Positions 1 through 6,520 of a DNA stretch of 9,177 bases are shown here, piece by piece. The translations under genes were made by a program, and so were the position numbers. Numbering within the stretch: the first letter of the stretch is position 1; every line of letters starts with the position of its first letter. Under the pieces are notes generated by a model, which was not told the origin of the DNA, ran no database searches, and was given only the letters and a program-made list of their open reading frames with translations. Origin of the DNA: Pedosphaera sp. (GTDB lineage: Bacteria; Verrucomicrobiota; Verrucomicrobiia; Limisphaerales; SXTU01); contig SIBB01000114.1 in assembly GCA_009695395.1 (NCBI GenBank), positions 1-9,177 of the forward strand, given 5' to 3'.

Positions 1-219
1 TGCGCGCTGGCTGTAGTCATCGGCCCATTTCTGGAAGTGCCCGGCAAACTTCGCGTTGGTCACGACATAGACGCGGTCAATCCCCCCGATGGCCGCGAGG
101 TTGTCCATCACGTAGTCAATCATCGGCTTGCCGGCGACGGGCAGCAGCGGCTTGGGCTGGGTGAGCGTGAGGGGATACAGGCGTGTTGCGTAACCCGCGC
201 CGAGAATGAGGACTTTCAT
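1..219 (-). CDS. Nucleotidyltransferase family protein, N-terminal 73 residues (runs off left edge)
   Basis: Reading the minus strand from the ATG at 219 gives 73 codons without a stop to the window edge. The protein starts MKVLILGAGYATRLYPLT, the nucleotide-binding signature of the sugar-1-phosphate nucleotidyltransferase (NTP_transferase) family, followed by QPKPLLPVAGKPMIDYV, the conserved PKPLLPV...KPMI segment holding the catalytic lysine. Family members transfer a nucleotidyl group to a sugar phosphate or a related phosphorylated alcohol in the cytoplasm, supplying activated precursors for envelope polysaccharides, lipids or cell-wall recycling. The YATRLYPLT variant suits the broad 'nucleotidyltransferase family protein' group better than a classical RmlA, whose motif is GGxGTRL. 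Substrate cannot be decided from this fragment. The start is firm because the signature begins at residue 1-2. No Shine-Dalgarno is visible, and the promoter lies very close to the ATG. Confidence 0.9.
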   Translation of the reverse strand, partial: MKVLILGAGYATRLYPLTLTQPKPLLPVAGKPMIDYVMDNLAAIGGIDRVYVVTNAKFAGHFQKWADDYSQRA

Positions 220-227
220 CGCGCAGC

Positions 228-256
228 GTTGTAGGCGGAACACCCGGCAGTGTCAA
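228..256 (-). promoter_or_regulatory. Sigma-70-type promoter of the nucleotidyltransferase gene, nearly leaderless
   Basis: On the minus strand a perfect -35 box TTGACA (256-251) is followed after exactly 17 nt by TACAAC (233-228), a 4-of-6 match to TATAAT. Only 8 nt separate the -10 box from the ATG at 219. With usual spacing, transcription would start about 2 nt before the start codon, giving an essentially leaderless mRNA. This fits the absence of a Shine-Dalgarno. It also implies that the nucleotidyltransferase gene is transcribed separately from the cluster upstream of it. The assignment rests on motif and spacing alone. Confidence 0.6.
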
Positions 257-370
257 AAACAAGCCGACCGTGAGCGAGCGTTTCGCCTGCGCTCTGTGGC
301 TGCAAAAGATCCGGCCAAGGGGTTTGTTTCTGGTTGTTTCGCTTTGCCTCGTTGTTGGTTCAGCATCAGT

Positions 371-658
371 TCACGTCGCACTGGCCTCGAAGTTCCCCAC
401 CACCTCGCCGAGGACCACGGTGTAGGTGAGCGTGCCGGAGGCTAGGTCCACGTCGGGCAAGAAATCCTCGTCCAGCGATTGCAGCAACTGGGGGATGTCG
501 GCTTCCTTCCAGCCGGCCTCTTTCAGCAGCACCACCGTGCCGCTGACGGTGCCGTTGGCGAGGTAGTGGAGGTCCACCGCCGCCACATCCTTGCCGTCGC
601 GGGTGGCCAAGAATCGTTCGGAGGAACTAGTTCGCAGGGTTCGTTTCCAGATCATCAT
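371..658 (-). CDS. Conserved-looking 95-residue hypothetical protein, coupled to the DUF4236 gene
   Basis: I do not recognise the family. The 95-residue product starts MMIWKRTLRTSSSERFLATR, is basic at the N-terminus, and then becomes acidic and beta/alpha-like (HYLANGTVSGTVVLL near 31-45, LLQSLDEDFLPDVDL near 58-72, TLTYTVVLGEVVGNF near 76-90). It has no signal peptide or membrane segment, so it is probably a small cytoplasmic globular protein. The start at 658 is supported by an ATGA overlap with the stop of the upstream DUF4236 gene and by GAAAGG ending 6 nt before the ATG. The overlap makes translational coupling likely. It appears to be the last gene of a leftward unit with the HDAC-like and DUF4236 genes. 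Reality of the gene is likely; function is unknown. Confidence 0.75.
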   Translation of the reverse strand: MMIWKRTLRTSSSERFLATRDGKDVAAVDLHYLANGTVSGTVVLLKEAGWKEADIPQLLQSLDEDFLPDVDLASGTLTYTVVLGEVVGNFEASAT

Positions 659-906
659 CGTAGGCCTTTCAACAACAGCATCGTCACCGCCAGCAACCCG
701 ATCGCGACCAGCAGGCAGCCCCTGCCCTGATGAGCGGTGCGATAGCCCAACCCGGTGCCCGGCAGGCTGAAGGCGCTGTAGCGCTTGCCCCGGCTGCTCA
801 CTCCGGTCCGAAAGCCCTTGCCGCCGACCGAGTAGCCCACGCCAGAGTTGCTCACGTTGACCCGGAACGGTCCGAGGCTGACGGATTTGCGATAATAGAA
901 CCCCAT
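655..906 (-). CDS. DUF4236 domain small membrane protein
   Basis: This 83-residue protein starts MGFYYRKSVSLGPFRVNVSN and continues SGVGYSVGGKGFRTGV, then RGKRYSAFSLPGTGLGYRT. It matches the DUF4236 pattern: MGFxFRKxxxxGPxRxNxSxSGxGxSxGxxGxRxG, then an LPGTGLxYRT end. The Gly/Ser-rich domain fills residues 1-57. A hydrophobic segment at about 63-80 (CLLVAIGLLAVTMLLL) is a probable transmembrane helix, so the domain is likely membrane-tethered. DUF4236 has no established function; it occurs alone or fused to other domains in many bacteria. The start is fixed by the conserved N-terminus, although no good Shine-Dalgarno precedes it. It begins 70 nt after the HDAC-like gene's stop and overlaps the next gene by 4 nt, implying one transcription unit. 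Confidence 0.85.
   Translation of the reverse strand: MGFYYRKSVSLGPFRVNVSNSGVGYSVGGKGFRTGVSSRGKRYSAFSLPGTGLGYRTAHQGRGCLLVAIGLLAVTMLLLKGLR
665..670 (-). promoter_or_regulatory. Ribosome binding site for the 95-residue protein
   Basis: GAAAGG on the minus strand lies inside the 3' end of the DUF4236 gene with a 6-nt spacer to the ATG at 658. It fixes that start among two tandem ATG codons and supports coupled translation. Confidence 0.6.
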
Positions 907-976
907 GGCGGAACTTGTTTGATTGTGTGGCTGATCCTCGCGGCTGCGAGAATGGAATGCAACGATTCGCCGCCGA

Positions 977-2062
977 CTACGCTCGGGCCATATAAACCGC
1001 GTGCGCCGCTCGGAATGTGTTCAGGTGCAGCGGCAGTAGTTCGGTCTCGATCGGTTCCTGATAGCCGCCCGCCAGCACGAACAGCACCGGCAACTTCCGT
1101 TCCCGACAACCCTCGAACACGATCCGGTCCCGCTCGATCATCTGCTCCGTGGTCATGCCCAATGTGCCGAGCGGGTCATGGATGTGCGGGTCCGCGCCAG
1201 CTTGGTAGAGGAGCAGGTCAGGCTTCCAGCGATCCGCCCGCTCAAACGCGTTGCGCAAGGCCTTCCGGTAGGGCGCAAAATCACCGGTGACGGGCGGGAG
1301 CGTGCAGCGGATGCTGCGCTTGCAGCCACGCATCCCAAAGGACGTGCCGTGGATGGAGTAGTTGAAGAGGTTGGGCAACCGGTGCGTGAACTCCTCGGTG
1401 CCATTGCCCCCGTGCTCATCGCAGTCCAGCACCATCACCTTGTGGTCCGGGAACTCCTGCGCAACGAGCGCCAGACCGTTGAAGGTGCAGTAGCCGCCCC
1501 CCGCTTCCGGGCGGGCGTGATGAAATCCCTGCGCGATGTTGGCCGCGATGCCGTGCTCCAGCGCCAGCATGGCCCCGAGCAACTGGCCGCCGTTGATGGC
1601 TAGGACGCCGTCGCGGATCTGCGGCGTCCATGACCAGCCTTGCGAGGATGCCAGAGGTTCTTTCCCTGCCATGAACGCGTCCACGTATTCCGGCGCGTGC
1701 AACCAGCGCAGCCTGATCGGGTCAACTGGTTCGGGCAGGTGGATCTCCGCCAACCCCTCGGCGACGGCGTGCCACGCCACGGGACCGAGCTTGCGCATGG
1801 AGGCGGTCGGCGTGGCGGCGGAGTAGCGGGGCGAGAAACAGGCGGGGATCAACCGCCGCGGCGCGGTGATCTTGCCCGCCGGCTGCGCAGTGCCGGCAGT
1901 GAACGTATCCTCCGGCAGCAGGTCGAGCAATTCCTGCGGCGTGGGCACATTGAGGTCGATGTAGGTGGAGAGGAGGACACACAGCGCGTCCACGGCCGCG
2001 GGGCTGGGGGATGGTTTGCGCACTGGAGAAAGGGCTGGAAGGGGGATGAAAATCTTGGCCAT
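977..2062 (-). CDS. Histone deacetylase superfamily protein (zinc amidohydrolase)
   Basis: The 361-residue product carries the arginase/HDAC-fold motifs in order: GFHHARPEAGGGYC with the His pair at 181-182; LDCDEHGGNGTEE supplying zinc ligands D215 and H217; GADPHIHDPLG with the third ligand D291; and LAGGY with the catalytic-type tyrosine Y334. All key residues are present, so it should be active. Bacterial members deacetylate acetyl-lysine, acetylpolyamines or other small amides in the cytoplasm; the substrate here cannot be read from sequence. The second residue after the zinc His is Gly (DEHGG) where many members have His or Gln. The usual domain start (CFSPRY...) is near residue 75, so about 70 residues form an N-terminal extension. 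The ATG at 2062 is kept because AGGA precedes it at good spacing and no better internal start is visible. It probably heads the leftward cluster with the DUF4236 gene. Confidence 0.92.
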   Translation of the reverse strand: MAKIFIPLPALSPVRKPSPSPAAVDALCVLLSTYIDLNVPTPQELLDLLPEDTFTAGTAQPAGKITAPRRLIPACFSPRYSAATPTASMRKLGPVAWHAVAEGLAEIHLPEPVDPIRLRWLHAPEYVDAFMAGKEPLASSQGWSWTPQIRDGVLAINGGQLLGAMLALEHGIAANIAQGFHHARPEAGGGYCTFNGLALVAQEFPDHKVMVLDCDEHGGNGTEEFTHRLPNLFNYSIHGTSFGMRGCKRSIRCTLPPVTGDFAPYRKALRNAFERADRWKPDLLLYQAGADPHIHDPLGTLGMTTEQMIERDRIVFEGCRERKLPVLFVLAGGYQEPIETELLPLHLNTFRAAHAVYMARA

Positions 2063-2069
2063 GAATTCA

Positions 2070-2073
2070 TCCT
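2070..2073 (-). promoter_or_regulatory. Ribosome binding site for the HDAC-like gene
   Basis: AGGA on the minus strand (2073-2070) ends 7 nt before the ATG at 2062. It is the main evidence for the long start, which adds about 70 residues before the recognisable HDAC domain. Confidence 0.5.
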
Positions 2074-2166
2074 AGCACAGACCGTTTGACAACCTCTGTC
2101 TTCGGGAAGCGGATTCCTCCCGCTACGCATGCCCAGCAACGGGCAAGTGCTCCATCGTTTGCCGCA

Positions 2167-2189
2167 AAGCCGCAATTGCGCTGCGGCTT
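2167..2189. other. Perfect 8-bp inverted repeat (hairpin) upstream of DUF1501
   Basis: AAGCCGCA (2167-2174) and TGCGGCTT (2182-2189) are exact reverse complements around a 7-nt spacer. No T-run follows on either strand, so it is not a typical terminator. It lies 169 nt before the DUF1501 ATG and could be a regulator site, a leader-RNA structure or chance in GC-rich DNA. Confidence 0.35.
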
Positions 2190-2358
2190 GTCCAAGGCTG
2201 CAAGAATCCCCTGCCCGCCAACCGCTTCGAGAAGCAACTACCCCTACTGCTTTCTCCGGTTTATACTCGCTAAGTTCCCCGAATGCCCGAGTGTTGTATT
2301 GGATCCTGAAACCAGTGCCACTCCGTTGCCGTCCTAAGTGGCAACAAACGCTCACGCT

Positions 2359-3765
2359 ATGAACCCGCTCGAACATCAGGCCCAGCTTCCGGACCTCTTC
2401 CTCACGCGCCGCGAATGGCTCGCCCGCTTCGGCATGGGCATGGGCGCGGTGGGCCTTGGTGCGATGTTCGGCGACGAGGCGTGTGCCGCAGCAGCGGCGA
2501 ACGACCTCAATCCGCTCGCGCCCAAGAACCCGCACTTCCCCGCCAAAGCCAAGCGCGTCATCCACATTTTCGCGCAGGGCGCGCCCTCGCACGTGGACAC
2601 TTGGGACCCGAAGCCCGCGCTTACCAAGAACGACGGCAAGTCCATCTCCGGTGGCAACGGCGTCGCGTTTGGCTCGCCGTTCAAGTTCACCCCGCAAGGC
2701 CGCTCGGGCATTGAGTTCAGCGAGGTTTTTCCGAACTTGGCGAAGCACGCGGACAGCATGGCCGTGGTGCGCTCGCTGCACACCGATATCCCGGCGCACG
2801 ACGTGGCGACAGTGTTCATGAACACCGGTTCGCTCCGGCTCGCCAAGCCCTCGCTCGGCGCATGGACGCTCTACGGTCTCGGCACGGAGAATCAGAACAT
2901 GCCCGGTTTCATCTCCCTGCGGCCCGGTGGCGGTGCGCCTGGCGGCGCGCAGAATTACCAGTCCGCCTTCCTGCCGGGCATCTTCCAAGGCTCCAGCATC
3001 AACACGCAGGCGCAGTCGGTGGACCAGATGATTGAGAACATCCGCAACAATTACCTCGCCCCGAAGGAGCAGCGCCGCCAACTCGACCTCGTCCACCAGC
3101 TCAATGCGATTCACAGCCAGAATTTGCAGAAGGACGCGCAACTCGAGGCGCGCATCGAGAGCTTCGAGATGGCTTACAAGATGCAGACGGCGGCGACGGA
3201 CGCTTTCGACATCAGCAAGGAGCCGGAGAATATCCGCTCGATCTACGGCAGCTCGGCGCAGGGCAAGCAGCTCCTCATCGCGCGGCGACTCGTCGAGCGC
3301 GGCGTGCGTTTCGTGCAAGTCTGGGCCAGCGGCTGGGACCACCACAACGACCTCGCGGACCGGTTGCGCCAGAAGGCCGGCGAGATTGACGGCCCAGCGG
3401 CCGCGCTGCTCACGGACTTGAAGCAGCGAGGGATGCTGGACAACACGCTGGTCATCTGGGGCGGCGAGTTCGGCCGCAAGCCCACGCGCGACAAGAACGG
3501 CAACGACGACCCCGGTCGCGACCACAACAACCGTGCCTTCTCCCACTGGCTCGCGGGCGGCGGCGTTAAGGGCGGCACCGTCTGGGGCGCGACGGATGAG
3601 TTCGGCGCGATGGCGGTGAAGGACAAGGTTCACGTCCACGACTACCACGCGACGCTGCTCGCGCTGATGGGCTTCGACCACGAGAAGCTGACGTATCGCT
3701 ACAACGGCCGGGACTTCCGCCTGACGGACAACTTCGGGAAGGTCGTGAAGGGGATCATTGCTTAA
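2359..3765 (+). CDS. DUF1501 domain-containing exported protein (Tat signal)
   Basis: The 468-residue protein has the DUF1501 architecture, related to the alkaline-phosphatase/sulfatase fold. It begins MNPLEHQAQL and has a twin-arginine signal (TRREWLARFGMG, RR at 17-18) with a hydrophobic stretch to about residue 45, so it is probably exported folded. Family landmarks follow: IFAQGAPSHVDTWDPKP (70-86), FPNLAKHADSMAVVRSLHT (124-142), ASGWDHHNDL (323-332), IWGGEFGRKP (366-375), GRDHNNRAFS (386-395) and HVHDYHATLLALMGFDHEKL (425-444). The His/Asp-rich segments suggest metal binding. An in-frame GTG at 2338 would add seven residues; the ATG at 2359 is preferred because DUF1501 proteins commonly start MNP just before the Tat motif. 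No Shine-Dalgarno is evident. The PSD1 gene follows by 9 nt. The pair is greatly expanded in Planctomycetes and Verrucomicrobia; its biochemical function is not established. Confidence 0.92.
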   Translation: MNPLEHQAQLPDLFLTRREWLARFGMGMGAVGLGAMFGDEACAAAAANDLNPLAPKNPHFPAKAKRVIHIFAQGAPSHVDTWDPKPALTKNDGKSISGGNGVAFGSPFKFTPQGRSGIEFSEVFPNLAKHADSMAVVRSLHTDIPAHDVATVFMNTGSLRLAKPSLGAWTLYGLGTENQNMPGFISLRPGGGAPGGAQNYQSAFLPGIFQGSSINTQAQSVDQMIENIRNNYLAPKEQRRQLDLVHQLNAIHSQNLQKDAQLEARIESFEMAYKMQTAATDAFDISKEPENIRSIYGSSAQGKQLLIARRLVERGVRFVQVWASGWDHHNDLADRLRQKAGEIDGPAAALLTDLKQRGMLDNTLVIWGGEFGRKPTRDKNGNDDPGRDHNNRAFSHWLAGGGVKGGTVWGATDEFGAMAVKDKVHVHDYHATLLALMGFDHEKLTYRYNGRDFRLTDNFGKVVKGIIA

Positions 3766-3774
3766 AGAGACAAC

Positions 3775-6342
3775 ATGAAAACCGCAATACTCCTGTTGGC
3801 CTACCTCGCACTCGTCGTCAGCGTGGCACCCGCTGCGGACGCGAAGAAAAAAAAGCAGCCATTGCCCCCCGCAAAACCAGCACCGGCTTCCGCTGCGAAG
3901 CCAGCGTCGCCTGCGGCACCGATTGGAAAGGCCCCCGCCGCGCCAGCCACACTCACGGCCAACCAGTCCGCGTTCTTCGAAAACAAAATCCGCCCCATCC
4001 TCGCCGGCCAGTGCCTCAAGTGCCACAGCACTGCCGAGGGTAAGACCAAGGGCGGCCTCGCGCTCGACACCCGCGATAGCGTGCTCAAGGGCGGCGATTC
4101 CGGCCCCGCAGTCGTCCCCGGCAACCCTGACAAGTCCCCGCTCATCCGCGCCGTCCGCTACGCCGATCCAAATCTCCAGATGCCGCCCAAAGGCGAGAAG
4201 CTTTCCGACGCGCAAATCGCCGACCTCGTCGCGTGGGTGAAGATGGGCGCGCCTGACCCGCGGTCCGGCGCGGCGAAGGGCAAATACGCGAACGCCGCCG
4301 AGCGCAAGGTTTGGTGGGCCTTCCAGCCGGTCAAGAAGCAGGAGCCCCCCGCTGTGCAGAACAAGTCATGGCCCTCGAACCCACTGGACAACTTCATCCT
4401 TGCGAAGCTGGAGGAAAAGAACCTCAAGCCCAGCGCGCCCGCCGACAAACGCGTGGTGATTCGCCGCCTTTACTTCGACATCATCGGCCTGCCGCCGTCC
4501 CCGGAAGAAGTCGAGTCGTTCGTGAACGACAAATCTTCCACTTCCTACGAGAAGCTCGTCGACAAGCTGCTGGCCTCGCCGCACTACGGCGAGCGCTGGG
4601 GTCGCCACTGGCTCGACGTAGCGCGCTATTCGGACACCATCGGCGACCCCGCCAAGCGCCGTGAGTCGCCCGCGTATCCGTTCGCGTGGACGTATCGCGA
4701 CTACGTCGTCAAGGCGTTCAACAGCGACAAGCCTTACGACCAGTTCATCCGCGAGCAGATTGCCGCCGACAAGTTGCCCAACAACAAGGATCGCACCTCG
4801 CTCGCCGCGCTGGGCTTCATCACCGTGGGCGACCACTTCGATGGCAACCGCGACGACATCATCAACGACCGCATCGACGTGGTGACGAAGGCTTTTAGCG
4901 GCCTGACCGTCGCCTGCGCGCGGTGCCACGACCACATGTTTGACCCGATTCCGACGAAGGATTACTACGCGCTGCACGGCATCTTCGCGAGCACCGAGGA
5001 GCCGAAGGAGTTGCCCATCATCGGCGCGACGGATCGGCTGAAGTATGCGGAATACCTCAAGGAGAAAGCCGCGCTGGACAAGGCCGAGGCCGACCTCGTG
5101 GCGCAGGCGAAGGCGGCAAAGGCGAAAGGCGGGAAGCCAGCCAACAAGAAGGAACTCCAGAAGCAGGCGCAGCAACTCACCGTTCAGGGCGACCGGCTCG
5201 ACATGACACATCCCGGTGCGCCCGCCCGCGCGATGGCCGTGCAGGATTCGGACAGGCCGAAGGATTCGCCGGTCTACATCCGCGGCGAGAAGGACAACAA
5301 GGGCGACCTCGTCCCGCGGCGTTACTTGGAAATTTTCCGCGCGCCGAATGCCAAGCCCTTCACCTACGGCAGCGGGCGTCTGGAACTTTCCTACGCCATC
5401 GCGAACAAGAGCAACCCGCTCACCGCGCGCGTGCTGGTGAACCGCGTCTGGCAGCACCACTTCGGCGAGGGCTTCGTGCTGACGCCGGACGACTTTGGCA
5501 CCATGAGCACGCCGCCCAGCCACCCGGAGTTGCTCGATTACCTCAGCACCTATTTCATGGACAGCGGCTGGTCAGTGAAGAAACTCCACAAGCTCATCGT
5601 GATGTCTGCGACTTACCAGCAGGCGAGCACGGACAACCCGCGTTACGCGCAGCTCGACCCGTTCAACCGCCTGCTCTGGCGGCAGAACGTGCGCCGGCTG
5701 GAGTTCGAGCCGCTGCGTGATTCCATCCTCGCGATGGCCGGCTCGCTCGACCGCACGATGGGCGGCCAGCCTGTGAACCTCGGCGGCGGCAGTGCCAACA
5801 ACCCCGGCAACGAAAAGGCCAAGGGCGGCGCGCTGCGTCCGCAAGGCAGCTACTCCACGCGCCGCACGATGTATGGCTATATTGACCGCGCGAACGTGGC
5901 CGAGGTCCTGAACCACTTCGATTTCGCCCAGCCCGAGATGCCCAGCGGCAAGCGCTACCAGACCACCGTCCCGCAGCAGGCGCTCTTCCTGATGAACAAC
6001 CCGCTGGTCATCGAGCAGGCGAGGAAGATTGTCGAACGCACCGACTTTAAGAGCGTCGAGGACGACGCGAGGCGCATCGTGTTCCTCTACCAGCTCATTT
6101 TCCAACGCCCGCCGACCGCACAGGAAATCCAGCTCGGCCTCGCGTTCTTTGAGGAAGCGCCCGCGCCAGGTAGCAAGTCTACGGCAGCCCCGCCGACCTT
6201 TCAGGCCGCACCGGTGCGCGTCGCCGCAGCAAAAGGCAAACTGCCCATTTCCGTGCCACGCATCACACCTCGCCCGCTGAGTGCTTGGGCCGAATACGCC
6301 CATGCCCTCATCCTCGCCAACGAGTTCACCTTCGTGAACTGA
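3775..6342 (+). CDS. PSD1-type protein: PSCyt1 + DUF1549 + DUF1553, exported cytochrome-like
   Basis: This 855-residue protein starts with a Sec signal peptide (about 1-23) and a Lys/Pro/Ala-rich linker (24-60). A planctomycete cytochrome C domain (PSCyt1, about 65-162) follows, with heme motif CLKCH at 80-84 and QMPPKGEKLSDAQIADLV near 135, whose Met is the likely axial ligand. DUF1549 spans about 200-405 (NPLDNFILAKL, LYFDIIGLPPSPEEV, HYGERWGRHWLDVARYSD) and ends with a second CxxCH, CARCHDHMFDPIP, at 381. A charged Ala/Lys-rich, possibly coiled segment covers 420-470. DUF1553 spans about 530-790 (NPLTARVLVNRVWQHHFGEG, LIVMSATYQQ). The C-terminal ALILANEFTFVN motif follows a 40-residue Ala/Pro-rich insert. 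It should act outside the cytoplasmic membrane as a heme protein, probably with the DUF1501 protein encoded 9 nt upstream. The exact reaction is unknown. AAAGAGA before the ATG is a weak ribosome site. Confidence 0.94.
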   Translation: MKTAILLLAYLALVVSVAPAADAKKKKQPLPPAKPAPASAAKPASPAAPIGKAPAAPATLTANQSAFFENKIRPILAGQCLKCHSTAEGKTKGGLALDTRDSVLKGGDSGPAVVPGNPDKSPLIRAVRYADPNLQMPPKGEKLSDAQIADLVAWVKMGAPDPRSGAAKGKYANAAERKVWWAFQPVKKQEPPAVQNKSWPSNPLDNFILAKLEEKNLKPSAPADKRVVIRRLYFDIIGLPPSPEEVESFVNDKSSTSYEKLVDKLLASPHYGERWGRHWLDVARYSDTIGDPAKRRESPAYPFAWTYRDYVVKAFNSDKPYDQFIREQIAADKLPNNKDRTSLAALGFITVGDHFDGNRDDIINDRIDVVTKAFSGLTVACARCHDHMFDPIPTKDYYALHGIFASTEEPKELPIIGATDRLKYAEYLKEKAALDKAEADLVAQAKAAKAKGGKPANKKELQKQAQQLTVQGDRLDMTHPGAPARAMAVQDSDRPKDSPVYIRGEKDNKGDLVPRRYLEIFRAPNAKPFTYGSGRLELSYAIANKSNPLTARVLVNRVWQHHFGEGFVLTPDDFGTMSTPPSHPELLDYLSTYFMDSGWSVKKLHKLIVMSATYQQASTDNPRYAQLDPFNRLLWRQNVRRLEFEPLRDSILAMAGSLDRTMGGQPVNLGGGSANNPGNEKAKGGALRPQGSYSTRRTMYGYIDRANVAEVLNHFDFAQPEMPSGKRYQTTVPQQALFLMNNPLVIEQARKIVERTDFKSVEDDARRIVFLYQLIFQRPPTAQEIQLGLAFFEEAPAPGSKSTAAPPTFQAAPVRVAAAKGKLPISVPRITPRPLSAWAEYAHALILANEFTFVN

Positions 6343-6520
6343 GCGTGCGTCCGGTGGCTTCCATCCCCGTTGCCCGGTGCAGCGCGAAACTCGGTGCTCC
6401 AACGAACAGGTCTCGGGCGAGTTGATCGCGTGCCGGGACGGAGACTGCTGCTCCACTCCATGTTCACTTTCCGCTCGCCTCGCGCCTCTGTTCGGCAAAC
6501 CCTTTGATGTCCCAGATGCT

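Larger units (their letters stand above)
2063..2358. other. Divergent intergenic region between the HDAC-like and DUF1501 genes
   Basis: These 296 nt separate two divergently transcribed genes and should hold both promoters. TTGACA at 2086-2091 (plus) has no acceptable -10 box at normal distance. TATACT at 2262-2267 (plus) is a good -10-like hexamer but lacks a -35. The only clear structure is a hairpin at 2167-2189. Short open frames here have no protein-like features. I see no tRNA, riboswitch or repeat. Confidence 0.6.

Noticed and set aside
730..1290. A 186-codon plus-strand frame opposite DUF4236 and the HDAC 3' end.
   Set aside because: It overlaps two recognised genes antisense and is Pro/Ala/Arg-rich without domain signals.
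2086..2114. A perfect TTGACA as a possible DUF1501 promoter.
   Set aside because: At 17 nt spacing the -10 position reads GCGGAT, and no neighbouring spacing gives a credible TATAAT-like box.
2239..2267. TATACT as a -10 box for DUF1501.
   Set aside because: The matching -35 position reads TACCCC, far from consensus. It could still be used with an activator, but the sequence alone does not support a call.
2338..2358. A GTG start adding seven residues to DUF1501.
   Set aside because: The ATG at 2359 gives the usual MNP beginning just ahead of the Tat motif, and neither start has a Shine-Dalgarno favouring the GTG.
1849..4215. A 788-codon open frame on the minus strand opposite DUF1501 and the start of PSD1.
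   Set aside because: It is antisense to two clear family proteins and overlaps the HDAC-like gene in another frame. Its translation is rich in Arg, Val, Glu and His with no recognisable motif, which is typical of the complement of GC-rich coding DNA.
4366..5523. A 385-codon minus-strand frame inside PSD1.
   Set aside because: It lies wholly within a well-supported gene and has the same Arg/Val-rich shadow composition and no motifs.
6377..6520. A GTG start adding 48 residues to the zinc-ribbon protein, including four cysteines.
   Set aside because: The added sequence resembles translated intergenic DNA and lacks a ribosome site. The chosen ATG sits directly before the ribbon.
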